A stretch of 64,000 nucleotides of DNA from Paraburkholderia sp. ZP32-5 (lineage in GTDB: Bacteria > Pseudomonadota > Gammaproteobacteria > Burkholderiales > Burkholderiaceae), in assembly GCF_021390495.1 (NCBI RefSeq), contig NZ_JAJEJP010000001.1:2356001-2420000 (forward strand), written 5' to 3'. Below the pieces are notes generated by a model that was not told the DNA's origin, ran no database searches, and worked only from the letters and a program-made list of their open reading frames with translations. Shown here in pieces: positions 17,814 through 27,083 of the stretch. Every line of letters starts with the position of its first letter. Positions within the stretch are counted from its first letter, which is position 1. Position numbers and translations under genes: made by a program.

Positions 17814-18360
17814 TCGTCTTCTCCGCCAGAGTTGCCTGCATGCAAAGCCGTTCGAACGCGATGCGGCGGCACGCCACCCGTGCCGTCGCGTTCCGTCGAA
17901 CGCGATGGGCCCGGTTACCCAGCGTGGTTGCGCCGTCTTCGGGGTGTGCGCCGTGCCCGAATCGCTGATATCACGCCAGATTCGCGAGCCGCGCCGCACA
18001 GCCGTCACCTTCCATGGCCAAAATCCGGCTGACAACTCACGCCATTGCGATACCCGGGTTCAGGCCGTCGATATAGTGGTGCTTTTTTGACGCCGGTACG
18101 ATGAGCCGGCGAGCCCGAGCACAGCCCCGGGCGCGCGGCGCGATGCGCTGCGGCGCTCCGGCAGTGTTCCATCATGCGCCAATGCTTATCTTTCCTATCG
18201 CTCGCGCGCCGGATGGGTCATCCTTTCTACAATGACTACCACGGCGCTCGCTTCAGTTCGCCGACGGGTATGTAGCCACTGACGTGGAGCCTCGATCCGC
18301 CGCAAACATCATGGATCGGGACGCCGCCGACACCTCGCATTCACACAAGGACAATTGCGA
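17814..18360. other. Divergent intergenic region between the deaminase and hiuH
   Basis: About 550 bases with no credible gene. It must hold the promoters of two divergent purine genes. An inverted repeat CGCCGG (18091-18096) / CCGGCG (18106-18111) follows a T-rich stretch at about 18083-18088, and the last 150 bases before hiuH are less GC-rich. I could not match a known operator. Confidence 0.4.
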
Positions 18361-18714
18361 ATGGGCAAGCTCACTACCCACGTGCTCGACACCGCGAACG
18401 GCCGTCCCGGCGCCGGCATCAAGGTCGAACTCTTCGCGCTCGCGGGCGACACGCGCCGCGCGCTCAAAACCACCTTCACCAATAACGATGGCCGTTGCGA
18501 CGAAGCGCTGCTCGAAGGCGACGCGCTGGTCGCCGGCGAATACGAACTCGTGTTCGGCGCGGGCGACTACTTCGCGTCGCTCGGCACCAGGGTGCCCGAG
18601 CCGCGTTTCGTCGATCGCGTGGTGCTGCGCTTCGGCGTGGCCGATGCCGGCGCGCACTATCACGTGCCGCTACTGGTGTCGCCGTGGTCGTACAGCACTT
18701 ATCGGGGCAGCTAA
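18361..18714 (+). CDS. hiuH: 5-hydroxyisourate hydrolase (transthyretin-like)
   Basis: It hydrolyses 5-hydroxyisourate to OHCU, the second step of urate breakdown. The 117-residue protein starts MGKLTTHVLDTANGRPGAG, with AAGGAC upstream of the ATG at 18361. The catalytic His is in LTTHVLDT, the active-site region RFVDRVVLRFG precedes YHVPLLVSPWSYSTYRGS, and the terminal YRGS tetrapeptide that defines the enzyme subfamily against true transthyretin is intact. PuuD, encoded just downstream, makes its substrate. Confidence 0.96.
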   Translation: MGKLTTHVLDTANGRPGAGIKVELFALAGDTRRALKTTFTNNDGRCDEALLEGDALVAGEYELVFGAGDYFASLGTRVPEPRFVDRVVLRFGVADAGAHYHVPLLVSPWSYSTYRGS

Positions 18715-18965
18715 GGGCAGTTAGGCGCCCCGTCAGGCAAGGGGCATCGGGCGCGGCGGTATCTGTTATTCAGCATCCGCGTGAGAAGCGCGCGAACCCC
18801 ATCCGCTAATCGATAAAAACCATATACGGCAAACCGGGCGCACGGCGTCTGTGACCCGGAAACGGCGCGACGAACGACGCGATATCCCGCCAGCGAGTGC
18901 TTACCCGGCTGGCGTGCATACCGGACGTCGGCGCGCGCATAACGAATCAGAAGTGGAGGAGTTTC

Positions 18966-20159
18966 ATGGAAGGCTTTATTACCGACTGGCTGAACCTGGC
19001 GATCCGCTGGTTCCACGTCATCGCCGCGATTGCATGGATCGGCGAATCGTTCTATTTCGTCGCGCTCGACAACAGCCTGAAACCGCCGACCGATCCGAAC
19101 CAGCGCCGCCGCGGCGTGTTCGGCGAGCTGTGGCACGTGCATGGCGGCGGCTTCTACAACATGCAGAAGTACACGGTCGCGCCGCCCGAAATGCCGGAAG
19201 ACCTGCACTGGTCGAAGTGGCCGTCGTACACGACGTGGCTGTCTGGCTTCGGTCTCTTCACCGTGCTGTATCTGTTCTCGCCGAGCACTTACCTGATCGA
19301 CAAAAACGTGCTCGACATGGGACCGGTGGTCGCGGTCGCCTCGGCGATCGGCTTTCTCGCCGCCGGCTGGATCGTCTACGACTCGCTGTGCCGGATTCTC
19401 GGCAACCGCGACAAGGTGCTCGGCATCTGCGTCGGCGCCTACGTGCTGATCGCCGCATGGCTCGCGTGCCATATCTTCGCCGGCCGCGCCGCGTATCTGA
19501 TCATGGGCGCGATGCTCGCGACGATCATGTCGGCCAACGTGTTCTTCGTGATCATTCCGGGTCAGCGCAAGATGGTCGACGCGATGCTCAAGGGCGACAC
19601 GCCGAATCCGATCTACGGCAAGCGCGGCAAGCAACGCTCGGTGCACAACACCTATTTCACGCTGCCCGTCGTGTTCGCGATGCTGTCGAACCACTACGCG
19701 ATGACCTATACGCATCCGTACAACTGGGCGGTGCTGGTGGTGATCATGCTGGCCGGCGCGCTGATTCGTCAGTTCTTCGTGATGCGCCATCGCGGCCAGG
19801 TGCTGTGGTATCTGCCGCTCGTCGGCGTCGCGCTGATGTGCACCGCGCTCGTGTGGACCATGCCGCGACCGGTGGTGCCGCAGGCGCAGGCCGCCAATGC
19901 ACCGACGCTGAAGGTCGCCGATATCGCGCCGGTGCTGCAACAGCGCTGCGTCGCCTGCCACTCCGCGCATCCGACGATGATGGGCAGCGCGCCGGCCGGC
20001 GTGCTGATGGATACGCCCGACGAAATCTCGCAGAACGCGCAGCGGATCTATCAGCAGGCGGTCACGCTGAAGGCGATGCCGCTCGGCAACGTCACGCATA
20101 TGACCGATGAGGAGCGGATGAAGATTGCCGCGTGGTTTGAGGGCGGCGCGGCGAAGTGA
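18966..20159 (+). CDS. puuD: Membrane-bound urate hydroxylase with cytochrome c domain
   Basis: It oxidises urate to 5-hydroxyisourate in the inner membrane, replacing soluble urate oxidase. It is 397 aa from the ATG at 18966, with GGAGGAG upstream. The N-terminal part has about eight hydrophobic helices, starting LNLAIRWFHVIAAIAWIGES with conserved His and Trp. The C-terminal periplasmic domain carries one c-type haem motif CVACH at residues 328-332 and the likely distal Met in LKAMPLGNVTHMT. The arrangement matches PuuD, in which electrons leave through the cytochrome. It probably forms a transcript with hiuH and ends at a strong terminator. Confidence 0.95.
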   Translation: MEGFITDWLNLAIRWFHVIAAIAWIGESFYFVALDNSLKPPTDPNQRRRGVFGELWHVHGGGFYNMQKYTVAPPEMPEDLHWSKWPSYTTWLSGFGLFTVLYLFSPSTYLIDKNVLDMGPVVAVASAIGFLAAGWIVYDSLCRILGNRDKVLGICVGAYVLIAAWLACHIFAGRAAYLIMGAMLATIMSANVFFVIIPGQRKMVDAMLKGDTPNPIYGKRGKQRSVHNTYFTLPVVFAMLSNHYAMTYTHPYNWAVLVVIMLAGALIRQFFVMRHRGQVLWYLPLVGVALMCTALVWTMPRPVVPQAQAANAPTLKVADIAPVLQQRCVACHSAHPTMMGSAPAGVLMDTPDEISQNAQRIYQQAVTLKAMPLGNVTHMTDEERMKIAAWFEGGAAK

Positions 20160-20179
20160 GGTAATTCTGGCAGTGATGG

Positions 20180-20219
20180 AAAGCGGGCCTGTCGCGAAAG
20201 CGGCAGGCCCGCTTTTTTT
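20180..20219 (+). terminator. Rho-independent terminator of puuD
   Basis: Perfect 12-bp arms AAAGCGGGCCTG (20180-20191) and CAGGCCCGCTTT (20204-20215) with a 12-nt loop and a run of T continuing to 20219, 20 bases past the puuD stop. Confidence 0.93.
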
Positions 20220-20322
20220 CGACGAGGCGATGCAACGAAGTTCGCCGATCGGGTTAGCGCTTTGTCGCCCCGAGGCTACAATGCACGATCGAAACGTCGA
20301 AAATGATGCCTTGGGGCTACGA

Positions 20323-20586
20323 ATGACCACTCTCGCGGATGTCGCGGACATGCTCAAAACGGTCCGCCACGACAGCAAGCTATCGCAGGACGAACTGGCG
20401 CGCCGCGCGGGCGTCGCCCGCACCACGGTCGCGCGGATGGAAACACTCGCCAGAAACGATATGAGCGTATCCGTGCTGGTGCGCCTGCTGGAAGCAGCCG
20501 GCTACGATCTGAAGTTCGTCGCGCACGGGCACGGGCGCACGCTCGAAGACATTCTTGCTGAACAGCGCAACCCGGACCCGACATGA
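20323..20586 (+). CDS. HipB-like XRE family antitoxin/regulator
   Basis: An 87-residue single-domain helix-turn-helix protein. The core is SKLSQDELARRAGVARTTVARME, a classical Cro/CI HTH, followed by NDMSVSVLVRLLEAAGYDLKFV, the C-terminal strand seen in HipB-type antitoxins. The start ATG 20323 has GGGG nearby; an alternative at 20281 adds 14 residues. Its TGA stop overlaps the ATG of a broken hipA-like frame (ATGA), the normal hipBA coupling. With its toxin lost, this gene is either a leftover or has become a stand-alone regulator. Confidence 0.85.
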   Translation: MTTLADVADMLKTVRHDSKLSQDELARRAGVARTTVARMETLARNDMSVSVLVRLLEAAGYDLKFVAHGHGRTLEDILAEQRNPDPT

Positions 20587-20726
20587 TGAAGCTCGACCGT
20601 CCAGGTACTCGGCAAAAGCGTCGCCACGTTATTTCGCGAGCGCGAAGACTATGTCCTCAAATACAACCGTGATGCGAGCGCAACCGATTTCGTCAGCCTG
20701 ACGATACCGGTGCGCTCGAAAGCAAA
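20583..20726 (+). pseudogene. Truncated and frameshifted hipA-like toxin remnant
   Basis: From the ATG overlapping the hipB stop, the frame reads MMKLD and then fails. Skipping one C at about 20598 gives VQVLGKSVATLFREREDYVL and KYNRDASATDFVSLTIPVRS, the start of a HipA N-terminal domain (strand, strand, then the LS-L-P element). After about 45 codons the homology ends abruptly at the terminator of the convergent allA operon. The kinase domain of some 400 residues is absent. So the toxin carries both a 1-nt insertion and a large 3' deletion. Confidence 0.8.
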
Positions 20727-20756
20727 AAAAGCCCACGGCATAAACCGTGGGCTTTT
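20727..20756 (-). terminator. Rho-independent terminator of the allA operon (bidirectional)
   Basis: Perfect 12-bp arms AAAAGCCCACGG (20727-20738) and CCGTGGGCTTTT (20745-20756) with loop CATAAA. T-runs follow on both strands, longer on the minus strand (seven T). It lies 55 bases past the allA stop. Confidence 0.93.
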
Positions 20757-20810
20757 CATTTTCATTAACCAATCAACCGCACACACCGCGGATCACGCCG
20801 CGCGCCACCC

Positions 20811-21323
20811 TCAAACCGCCACCGCACTCAACGCATCCTCAGTCAGCCACAGTGACTCGGCCAGATCCTGCTCATTCAGATTGAGCCCGTCCCCGCCACG
20901 GTCGACGACGATAAAGTCGCTGACCTCGCCCAACGCAATCAGCGGATGGTGCCACACGCCCTTCGCATAGTTGACGCCCTGCCAGCCACTCGTCACGAAC
21001 GCGCGAATCTTCGAGACATCGAGTTCGCCCGCCGGCGCGACGACGACCAGATACGGCTTGTCGTTCAGCGGCACGAATGCCTGGCTGCCGAGCGGATGCC
21101 GCTCGAGCATCTTCACCTCGAACGGCAACGTGCGCGGCTGGCCGCGAAACAGGTTCACCAGCGTGCGGCCGTTCTCGTCGGTGACATCCACTTTCGCGAG
21201 ATCGTGAAAGCGCATCGTCGTGCCGAGGTTGATCGGAATCTGCTTCGCGCCTTCGAGTTCGATCACATCGCCGAAGGCGGCGAACGCGGCTTTGGTCAGC
21301 GGTTCGATGGCGAGCGTTTTCAT
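20811..21323 (-). CDS. allA: Ureidoglycolate lyase
   Basis: It splits ureidoglycolate into glyoxylate and urea, the last step of allantoin breakdown. It is 170 aa from ATG 21323 ([20 protein letters not shown]). Family segments include [52 protein letters not shown] and [17 protein letters not shown], with the metal/active-site histidines. The start overlaps the allantoicase stop by 4 bases. It is the last gene of the uraD-side operon. Confidence 0.95.
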   Translation of the reverse strand: MKTLAIEPLTKAAFAAFGDVIELEGAKQIPINLGTTMRFHDLAKVDVTDENGRTLVNLFRGQPRTLPFEVKMLERHPLGSQAFVPLNDKPYLVVVAPAGELDVSKIRAFVTSGWQGVNYAKGVWHHPLIALGEVSDFIVVDRGGDGLNLNEQDLAESLWLTEDALSAVAV

Positions 21324-22330
21324 TCGAGCGTCCCCCACAGACGCAGACGCGACACGCCACCGTCCGGATAGATGTTGAAACGCACGTGCGTGACGGGCCC
21401 GAGCGCGGCGATCTCGCTTTCGAAGAAATGCTGCTTGTCCATCTGCAGCTTCTGTTCGCCGAGCAGCACCGGCCAGAACATCGCCTGCGTGACGAGCGAG
21501 CTGTCGGTGCCGCCCTTCACGTACGCGGCCTGGATCGAGCAGCGATCCGGATAGTTGCCCTTGAAGTGCGCGGTATCGACTTCGATCTTGCGGATCACGC
21601 CCGGCTGCGCGAGCGCGACGATCGCCCAGTCGTTGCCCGGCTCGCGACGGCGGCGCGTTTCCCAGCCGTCACCCATGTTCACGCCACGGCCCGGCATCAG
21701 CAACGTGGACGCGGCGCCGAAGTGCTGGTTGTTCGCGCCGACCAGGTACGCGCCGTTTTCCATCGCGGCGAGATCGAACTGCTCGGTGCGGCTCGCGCCG
21801 GCCCAGTCGACTTGCGGCTGCCCATACACGCGCAGACGCGCGATGCCGCCGTCCGGATAGATGTTCACGCGCAGATGCGTGTATGCGTTCGCATCGCTCA
21901 CTTCGACGTAGAGGTGGCTGTTGCCCTGCAGCGTGGTGGACGGCACGATCTCGGTCCATTGCGTCGACTGATTCGGCGCGCCATCGACGACGCGTGCCGC
22001 TTCCACCGATGCCGCCGGCGGGAAGTTGCCGGTGAAGTGGCTCGTATCGAGGTCGAGCCCCTTGATCACGCCCGGGCGCGCAAGCTTGACGACGCACCAG
22101 TCGTAGCCGCTCGTGCGCTTGCGGCGGGTTTCCCAGCCGTCCATCCATTTGCCGTTGTCGTCGTACTTGCCGGGAATGAAGACGGCGGGCTCCGGATTCA
22201 GCATGCGGTCCTTCGGCGCGAAGAAATCGTCGCTGGCCTCGAGCGCCTGCGCGCCCAGACGCGGATCCGCCAGGTTCACGTAGCGGCGCGTGAATTCCGG
22301 TGCGTTGGGGTCGAGAGTCGGAAGTGCCAT
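21320..22330 (-). CDS. alc: Allantoicase
   Basis: It hydrolyses allantoate to ureidoglycolate and urea. The 336-residue protein has the family's internal duplication: two halves each with GWETRR(K)R ([40 protein letters not shown]), each followed by GVI(K/R)...D(T)xHF(T/K)GN(F/Y)P and NIYPDGG(I/V)(A/S)RLR. The start is ATG 22330, for which AAGGA lies about 8 nt upstream; an ATG at 22339 falls inside that ribosome site. Located between uraD and allA. Confidence 0.95.
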   Translation of the reverse strand: MALPTLDPNAPEFTRRYVNLADPRLGAQALEASDDFFAPKDRMLNPEPAVFIPGKYDDNGKWMDGWETRRKRTSGYDWCVVKLARPGVIKGLDLDTSHFTGNFPPAASVEAARVVDGAPNQSTQWTEIVPSTTLQGNSHLYVEVSDANAYTHLRVNIYPDGGIARLRVYGQPQVDWAGASRTEQFDLAAMENGAYLVGANNQHFGAASTLLMPGRGVNMGDGWETRRRREPGNDWAIVALAQPGVIRKIEVDTAHFKGNYPDRCSIQAAYVKGGTDSSLVTQAMFWPVLLGEQKLQMDKQHFFESEIAALGPVTHVRFNIYPDGGVSRLRLWGTLE

Positions 22331-22432
22331 CTTGGTCATCCTTGATATCGGTTGAGGCTGGGAAAACGCCGGGAAAATGTTGTGATCCGCGCTACGGTTC
22401 GCGTCACCGTTCGACTGGTGACACCGAACGCA

Positions 22433-22954
22433 TTACGCGGCGATCAAGTCGTCGAGCCGGAACCGCGCAATGCGATAGATCTGATCGAGGCTCGCGCGCA
22501 ATTCGTCCGCGCGGCTATTGTTCACGCGCGCTTCGAAGTTCGCGATGATGCCGTGACGGTCGTAGCCACGCACCGCGAGAATGAACGGGAAGCCGAACTT
22601 CTCGCGATACGCGTGGTTCAGCGCAAGCAGCTTGTCGAACTCTTGCTGCGTGCATTGCGCGAGGCCGGCGCCGCTTTGTTCGCGCGTCGATTCCGCGGTC
22701 AACTCGCCGCGCACCGCTGCCTTGCCGGCCAGCTCCGGGTGCGCGTTGATCAGCGTGAGTTGTTTGTCATCGCCGGCCGTTTCGACGATCGCCGACATCT
22801 TGCGATGCAGTTCGTCGACGCTTGCAAACGGCCGCTCGCGCGCGGCGAGCTCCGCGACCCACGGCGAATGCTCGAAGATCCCCGACAACGCCGCGACGAA
22901 GGCATCGGTCGAGATGCAGTTGAGTTGGTCCAAGGTGTATTGCATCGCCTTCAT
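22433..22954 (-). CDS. uraD: OHCU decarboxylase
   Basis: It decarboxylates 2-oxo-4-hydroxy-4-carboxy-5-ureidoimidazoline to S-allantoin, the third step of urate catabolism. It is 173 aa. Visible family motifs are FVAALSGIFEHSPWVAELA, LINAHPELAGKAAV with the catalytic His, QSGAGLAQCTQQEFDKL, NHAYREKFGFPFILAVRG and the R/S-rich end RADELRASLDQIYRIARFRL. The ATG overlaps the puuE stop by 4 bases, so the two are translationally coupled. Confidence 0.95.
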   Translation of the reverse strand: MKAMQYTLDQLNCISTDAFVAALSGIFEHSPWVAELAARERPFASVDELHRKMSAIVETAGDDKQLTLINAHPELAGKAAVRGELTAESTREQSGAGLAQCTQQEFDKLLALNHAYREKFGFPFILAVRGYDRHGIIANFEARVNNSRADELRASLDQIYRIARFRLDDLIAA

Positions 22955-23913
22955 GCCGCCGCCTCGCGGTTATCGGATTGGTAATCGGGTTGATAAGGAT
23001 GAGTGTCGTGCCAGTGCCGCGCGATGTCGACGCGCCGCGTGACCCACACGCGGTCGTGCTGTTCGATGTGATCGAGAAAACGCTGCAGCGCGCGAAAGCG
23101 CCCAGGCCGCCCAAGCAACCGGCAGTGCATGCCGATCGACAGCATCTTCGGCGTTTCGGCGCCCTCTTCGTACAGCACGTCGAACGCGTCGCGCAGATAG
23201 GTGAAGAAGTGATCCGCGGTATTGAAGCCCTGCGGCGTCGCGAAGCGCATGTCGTTGGTATCGAGCGTGTACGGCACGATCAGTTGCGGCACCTTTTTGC
23301 CGCCCGTCACGTCGACGTCCATCCAGAACGGCAGATCGTCGCCGTAGTAATCCGAGTCGTACAGGAAGCCGCCGTATTCGGCGACGAGGCGATGCGTGTT
23401 CGGGCTGTCACGGCCGGTGTACCAGCCGAGCGGACGCACGCCCGTCACGCGCTCGATCGCCTGCATGCCGAGACGCATATGCTCCGCTTCCTGCTCCGGC
23501 GACATGTCCTGATAGTGAATCCAGCGATAGCCGTGACACGCAATCTCATGACCGAGTTCGACGAATGCGCGCGCGAGTTCCGGGTGCCGTTCGATGGCCA
23601 TGCCGACACCGAACACCGTCAGCGGCAGACCGCGCTTTTCGAATTCGCGCAGGATGCGCCACACGCCCGCGCGCGAGCCGTATTCGTAGATCGATTCCAT
23701 GCTCATATGGCGCGCCGGGTACGCGGCCGCGCCGACGATCTCCGACAGGAACTGCTCGGACGCGGGGTCGCCGTGCAGCACGCAGTTCTCGCCGCCCTCC
23801 TCGTAGTTCAGGACGAATTGCACCGCGATACGCGCCCGGCCCGGCCAGTTCGCATGCACCGGGTGGCGGCCGTAGCCGATCAGATCGCGGGGGTAGTTCG
23901 GGTCGAGTGGCAT
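22951..23913 (-). CDS. puuE: Allantoinase of the polysaccharide-deacetylase family
   Basis: It opens S-allantoin to allantoate; PuuE is the NodB/polysaccharide-deacetylase-fold allantoinase, unrelated to AllB. It is 320 aa from ATG 23913 (MPLDPNYPRDLIGYGRHPVH). Family segments include IAVQFVLNYEEGGENCVLHGD, EYGSRAGVWRILREFEKRG, GHEIACHGYRWIHYQDMS and SIGMHCRLLGRPGRFRAL. In-frame upstream starts give a His- and Pro-rich leader with no conservation. It is first in the operon puuE-uraD-alc-allA. Confidence 0.95.
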   Translation of the reverse strand: MPLDPNYPRDLIGYGRHPVHANWPGRARIAVQFVLNYEEGGENCVLHGDPASEQFLSEIVGAAAYPARHMSMESIYEYGSRAGVWRILREFEKRGLPLTVFGVGMAIERHPELARAFVELGHEIACHGYRWIHYQDMSPEQEAEHMRLGMQAIERVTGVRPLGWYTGRDSPNTHRLVAEYGGFLYDSDYYGDDLPFWMDVDVTGGKKVPQLIVPYTLDTNDMRFATPQGFNTADHFFTYLRDAFDVLYEEGAETPKMLSIGMHCRLLGRPGRFRALQRFLDHIEQHDRVWVTRRVDIARHWHDTHPYQPDYQSDNREAAA

Positions 23914-24241
23914 GGTTTGACGAAGGCTAGTGACAGGACCAAAAAACGCGTGAAACTCGGGCGCGCGGTGGTGTGGATGCGTACGCCGATGGATGCATGG
24001 ATCAGCGTGCGGATGGGCAAATGGATCGGCACACCCGTCGCTCGGCACGCTTCGTTAGCGGCGGCGGGCAATCGCACCCTCCACCGCTCGAACACCGGCT
24101 TTCAGCGGCTACGTTGGCGGCTTTTCGATACCCGCCAAAGCCGCCGCCGAGTTGAGCCAGTGTAGCGAAAAGGCCCCCGTGCGCCCATACAGCGGGACAG
24201 ATAGTGCGTGTTTCGCAGAATGTATGTGCGAGGCCGTGGAT
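23914..24241. other. Intergenic region upstream of the puuE operon
   Basis: About 330 bases, no gene. It must contain the puuE promoter. From about 23975 to 24035 the plus strand has a loose reiteration of GATGG/GGATG units that looks like simple-sequence drift. No TTGTCAACAA copy like those by the GntR gene was seen here. Confidence 0.4.
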
Positions 24242-25084
24242 TTACGCGTTTACCCGCGTCGCACCGGCGTCGTCCTGCGCGAGAGTCGTGCACAGGTCCG
24301 TCGCATCGCGCGTGGCCGACGCAGCGTTTCGCCCGCCAGCGGGCTCGTCGCCATCCGGGCTGAACGATGCCAACGCGCCGTCGTAGCGCTTCGCGAGCGG
24401 CCGTGCGTAGTCGCCGCGCTTGGCCGTCGACAGCCGCAGCGCGACCAGTGCCTCGGTCCATTTCACCGCCGCCGTCACGCCTTCGATCACCGGCGCGCCG
24501 AGCGCGTCCTCGATTTCAGCGCATAGTTCGGCCATGCCTGCGCAGCCGAGCACGATCGCGTCGGAGCCATCCTCGTCGAGCGCGCGCCGGCATTCGTCGA
24601 GAATGATGCGGCGCGCAGCCGAGCCCGGCTTGTCGAGATCGAGCACCGCGACGTCGGTCGCGCGCACGTTGCGACAGAAGCGCTTCATGCCGTAGCGCTC
24701 GGCCAGATGCCAGGCCATCCCGCAGGTGCGCGCCAGCGTGGTCACGACCGTGAAGCCCGGTGCGAGCACGCTCGCCGCATGCATCGCCGCCTCGGCGATG
24801 CCAATCACCGGTCCCCTCGCCACCTCGCGCGCCGCGTAGAGGCCGGGATCGCCGAAGCAGGCGATCACGTAGCCGTCGCAACCCTCGCGCTCGCCCGCCG
24901 CGACTTCGGCGAGCAGACCCGGCGTCGCGAACGCCTCGTCGTAATAGCCTTCGATCGACGGCGGCCCCATCGTCGGACTGACCGCGATCACCTCGGTGCC
25001 GGGCGCGGCGACTTCGCGCGCGCAGCGTCCCATCGCCTCGGTCATGCGTCGGGTCGTGTTGGGATTGATCAGTTTGATACGCAT
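24242..25084 (-). CDS. hpxA: Allantoin racemase (hydantoin racemase family)
   Basis: It interconverts allantoin enantiomers so that the stereospecific allantoinase can use both. It is 280 aa of the Asp/Glu racemase superfamily. The N-terminus MRIKLINPNTTRRMTEAMG and the paired catalytic cysteines in YVIACFGDPGLYAARE and VLGCAGMAELCAEIE match the DCG1/HpxA branch. The C-terminal 40 residues after LAKRYDGAL look non-conserved. It lies between the NCS1 permease gene and puuE on the same strand. The hydantoin-racemase reading is equally compatible with the family; the context favours allantoin. Confidence 0.85.
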   Translation of the reverse strand: MRIKLINPNTTRRMTEAMGRCAREVAAPGTEVIAVSPTMGPPSIEGYYDEAFATPGLLAEVAAGEREGCDGYVIACFGDPGLYAAREVARGPVIGIAEAAMHAASVLAPGFTVVTTLARTCGMAWHLAERYGMKRFCRNVRATDVAVLDLDKPGSAARRIILDECRRALDEDGSDAIVLGCAGMAELCAEIEDALGAPVIEGVTAAVKWTEALVALRLSTAKRGDYARPLAKRYDGALASFSPDGDEPAGGRNAASATRDATDLCTTLAQDDAGATRVNA

Positions 25085-25180
25085 GATGACTCCAGTTCGA
25101 TGTGCTGCAATGTGATGCGATGCGCGTGCCGCAGCGGCGAAATGCCGTTCCGGCGAAACCCGCTGAAAACCCGGCGCCGC

Positions 25181-26662
25181 TCAGCGTGCGATCAGACGAT
25201 AGAACACTGCGGCGAGCCCCGCGCCGATAAACCACGAGAAATTCGCGCAGCCGTCGAGCCCCGGCACCATCACGCAGATCACCGCGATCAACGCAGCCGG
25301 CAGCAGCGCCGCCACCGCGCGATAGTTGACGCCATTGCGATACCAGTAGCTGCCGTTCGGCTCGACCGTGTACAGATCGTCGAGCACGATCTTCTGACGC
25401 TTGACCAGGTAGTAGTCGACCACCAGCACGCCATACAACGGTCCGATGAAGCTGCCGAGCACGTCGAGCGTGTAGTGAATCACGGCCGGATTGTTGAACA
25501 GGTTCCACGGCGTGATGAACACCGACGCAACCGCCGCCAACATGCCGCCGGCGCGCCAGCTGATCAGACGCGGTGCGACGTTCGAGAAGTCAAAGGCCGG
25601 CGACACGAAGTTCGCGACGATGTTGATGCCGATCGTGGCGATCGTGAAGGTCAGCGCGCCGAGAATGACCGCGAGCGGATAGTCGATGCGACCCACCGTT
25701 TCGACCGGATCGGTGATCAGTTCACCGAACACCGGCAGCGTGGCCGCGGTCGTGATCACCGTGACGAGCGAGAACGCGAGGAAGTTGATGGGCAGGCCCC
25801 AGAAGTTGCCGCGCTTCACGCTGCGAAAGCTCTTGCCGTAGCGCGAGAAGTCGCCGAAGTTGAGCATCGGCCCGGAGAAGTACGACACCACCAGCGAGAT
25901 CGCGGTGATCATCACCGGCACCACCTCCATGCCGTGATATTTGACGCCGCCCAGGTTGATGCCGATGTTGCGCCAACCCGCGCGATACACCATGTAGCCG
26001 GCGAGAATGAACATCACGACATAGACGGCCGGGCCCGCGAAGTCGATGAACTTCTTGATCGTCTCCATGCCGTGCCAGAACACCAGCGCCTGCAGCACCC
26101 ACAGCAGCATGAAGCCGGCCCAGCCGAGCGTCGACAGACCAAAGAGGCCATGCCGATGCACGTCCGCATAGGGCAGCAATTGCGGCACGAACTTCAGCAC
26201 GACGATCACCAGCGCGCTCGACGCCAGATAGGTCTGAATCCCATACCACGCGACCGCGATCAGGCCGCGAATCACCGCCGGCACATTCGCGCCGAGCACG
26301 CCGAAGGTCGCGCGGCATGCGACCGGATACGGCACGCCGTTCGCCTGGCTCGGCTTCGCGATCAGGTTGCACAGCAGATTGACGATGGTGATACCGACGA
26401 GCAGCGCGATCAGCACCTGCCAGCTCGTCAGACCGAGCGCGAACAGGCTGCCCGCGAACACATAACCGCCGACGCTGTGCACGTCGGACATCCAGAACGC
26501 AAAGATGTTGTACGCGGTCCAGCTCTGCGCGCGCAGCGGCGCGAGGTCTTCGTTATAGAGCCGCTCGCTGTAGCCGGCCGGCATCGATGAATCGGCCTGT
26601 GGGGCGCCGTCCTGGTAGGTGGGCATTGCGTGACTGTCTGGCGCTGCACTGAACTGAGCCAT
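25181..26662 (-). CDS. NCS1 family nucleobase/allantoin:cation symporter
   Basis: An inner-membrane symporter of the NCS1 (Mhp1/PucI) family with 493 residues. AAGGAGGAATC immediately precedes ATG 26662. NCS1 landmarks are visible: YNEDLAPLRAQSWTAYNIFAFW at the start of helix 1, VGITIVNLLCNLIAKPSQ, GVPYPVACRATFGVLGANVP and FSGPMLNFGDFSRYGKS. Its operon partner is the allantoin racemase 96 bases downstream, so allantoin is the best-supported substrate, with hydantoin or uracil as alternatives. Confidence 0.92.
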   Translation of the reverse strand: MAQFSAAPDSHAMPTYQDGAPQADSSMPAGYSERLYNEDLAPLRAQSWTAYNIFAFWMSDVHSVGGYVFAGSLFALGLTSWQVLIALLVGITIVNLLCNLIAKPSQANGVPYPVACRATFGVLGANVPAVIRGLIAVAWYGIQTYLASSALVIVVLKFVPQLLPYADVHRHGLFGLSTLGWAGFMLLWVLQALVFWHGMETIKKFIDFAGPAVYVVMFILAGYMVYRAGWRNIGINLGGVKYHGMEVVPVMITAISLVVSYFSGPMLNFGDFSRYGKSFRSVKRGNFWGLPINFLAFSLVTVITTAATLPVFGELITDPVETVGRIDYPLAVILGALTFTIATIGINIVANFVSPAFDFSNVAPRLISWRAGGMLAAVASVFITPWNLFNNPAVIHYTLDVLGSFIGPLYGVLVVDYYLVKRQKIVLDDLYTVEPNGSYWYRNGVNYRAVAALLPAALIAVICVMVPGLDGCANFSWFIGAGLAAVFYRLIAR

Positions 26663-27083
26663 GATTCCTCCTTGGGATAAGGGCCGTCGATATCGAATCG
26701 ACGGACGTTGCATCGGCCATGCCAGTCGCTCGCCTCTCGCCCTGCACGGGTCGATAAAGTCGGCGCCGAGGTCATTACCGTGCCGCGCGTGTCTCCGTAC
26801 TGAGTACTTGTGGTTATCGCATCGCCGGCCGCCGCGGATTCCCGGCGATGCGTTACTGCCCGAAGTCCGGCGCCTCGCGACGGACGTGCGTGTTCAGGCC
26901 GGCGGCGCTCACGAAAGCGCTGCCTTGCCATGCGTCATTGAGTTCAGTTCAATTCAGTGCGGTGCGCACCACGAACGGGCGCGTGTGCCGCTTATCTGTT
27001 GCTTGTCTGCATGCTTTATGCAGCTTGATTGCCGCTCGTTTAACGCTCATCTGTGAGCGATATACGGCGGTCTTGCAATCGCC
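26663..27083. other. Intergenic region between the GntR regulator and the NCS1 permease
   Basis: About 420 bases, no gene. It holds a perfect 10-bp palindrome GGTGCGCACC at 26961-26970 and a small hairpin CGCTCA/TGAGCG at 27044-27059 just past the regulator stop, without a T-run. The permease promoter must be here. Confidence 0.4.

Noticed and set aside
26961..26970. GGTGCGCACC palindrome considered as operator of the NCS1 permease
   Set aside because: A 10-bp GC palindrome is expected by chance in this composition and there is no second copy.
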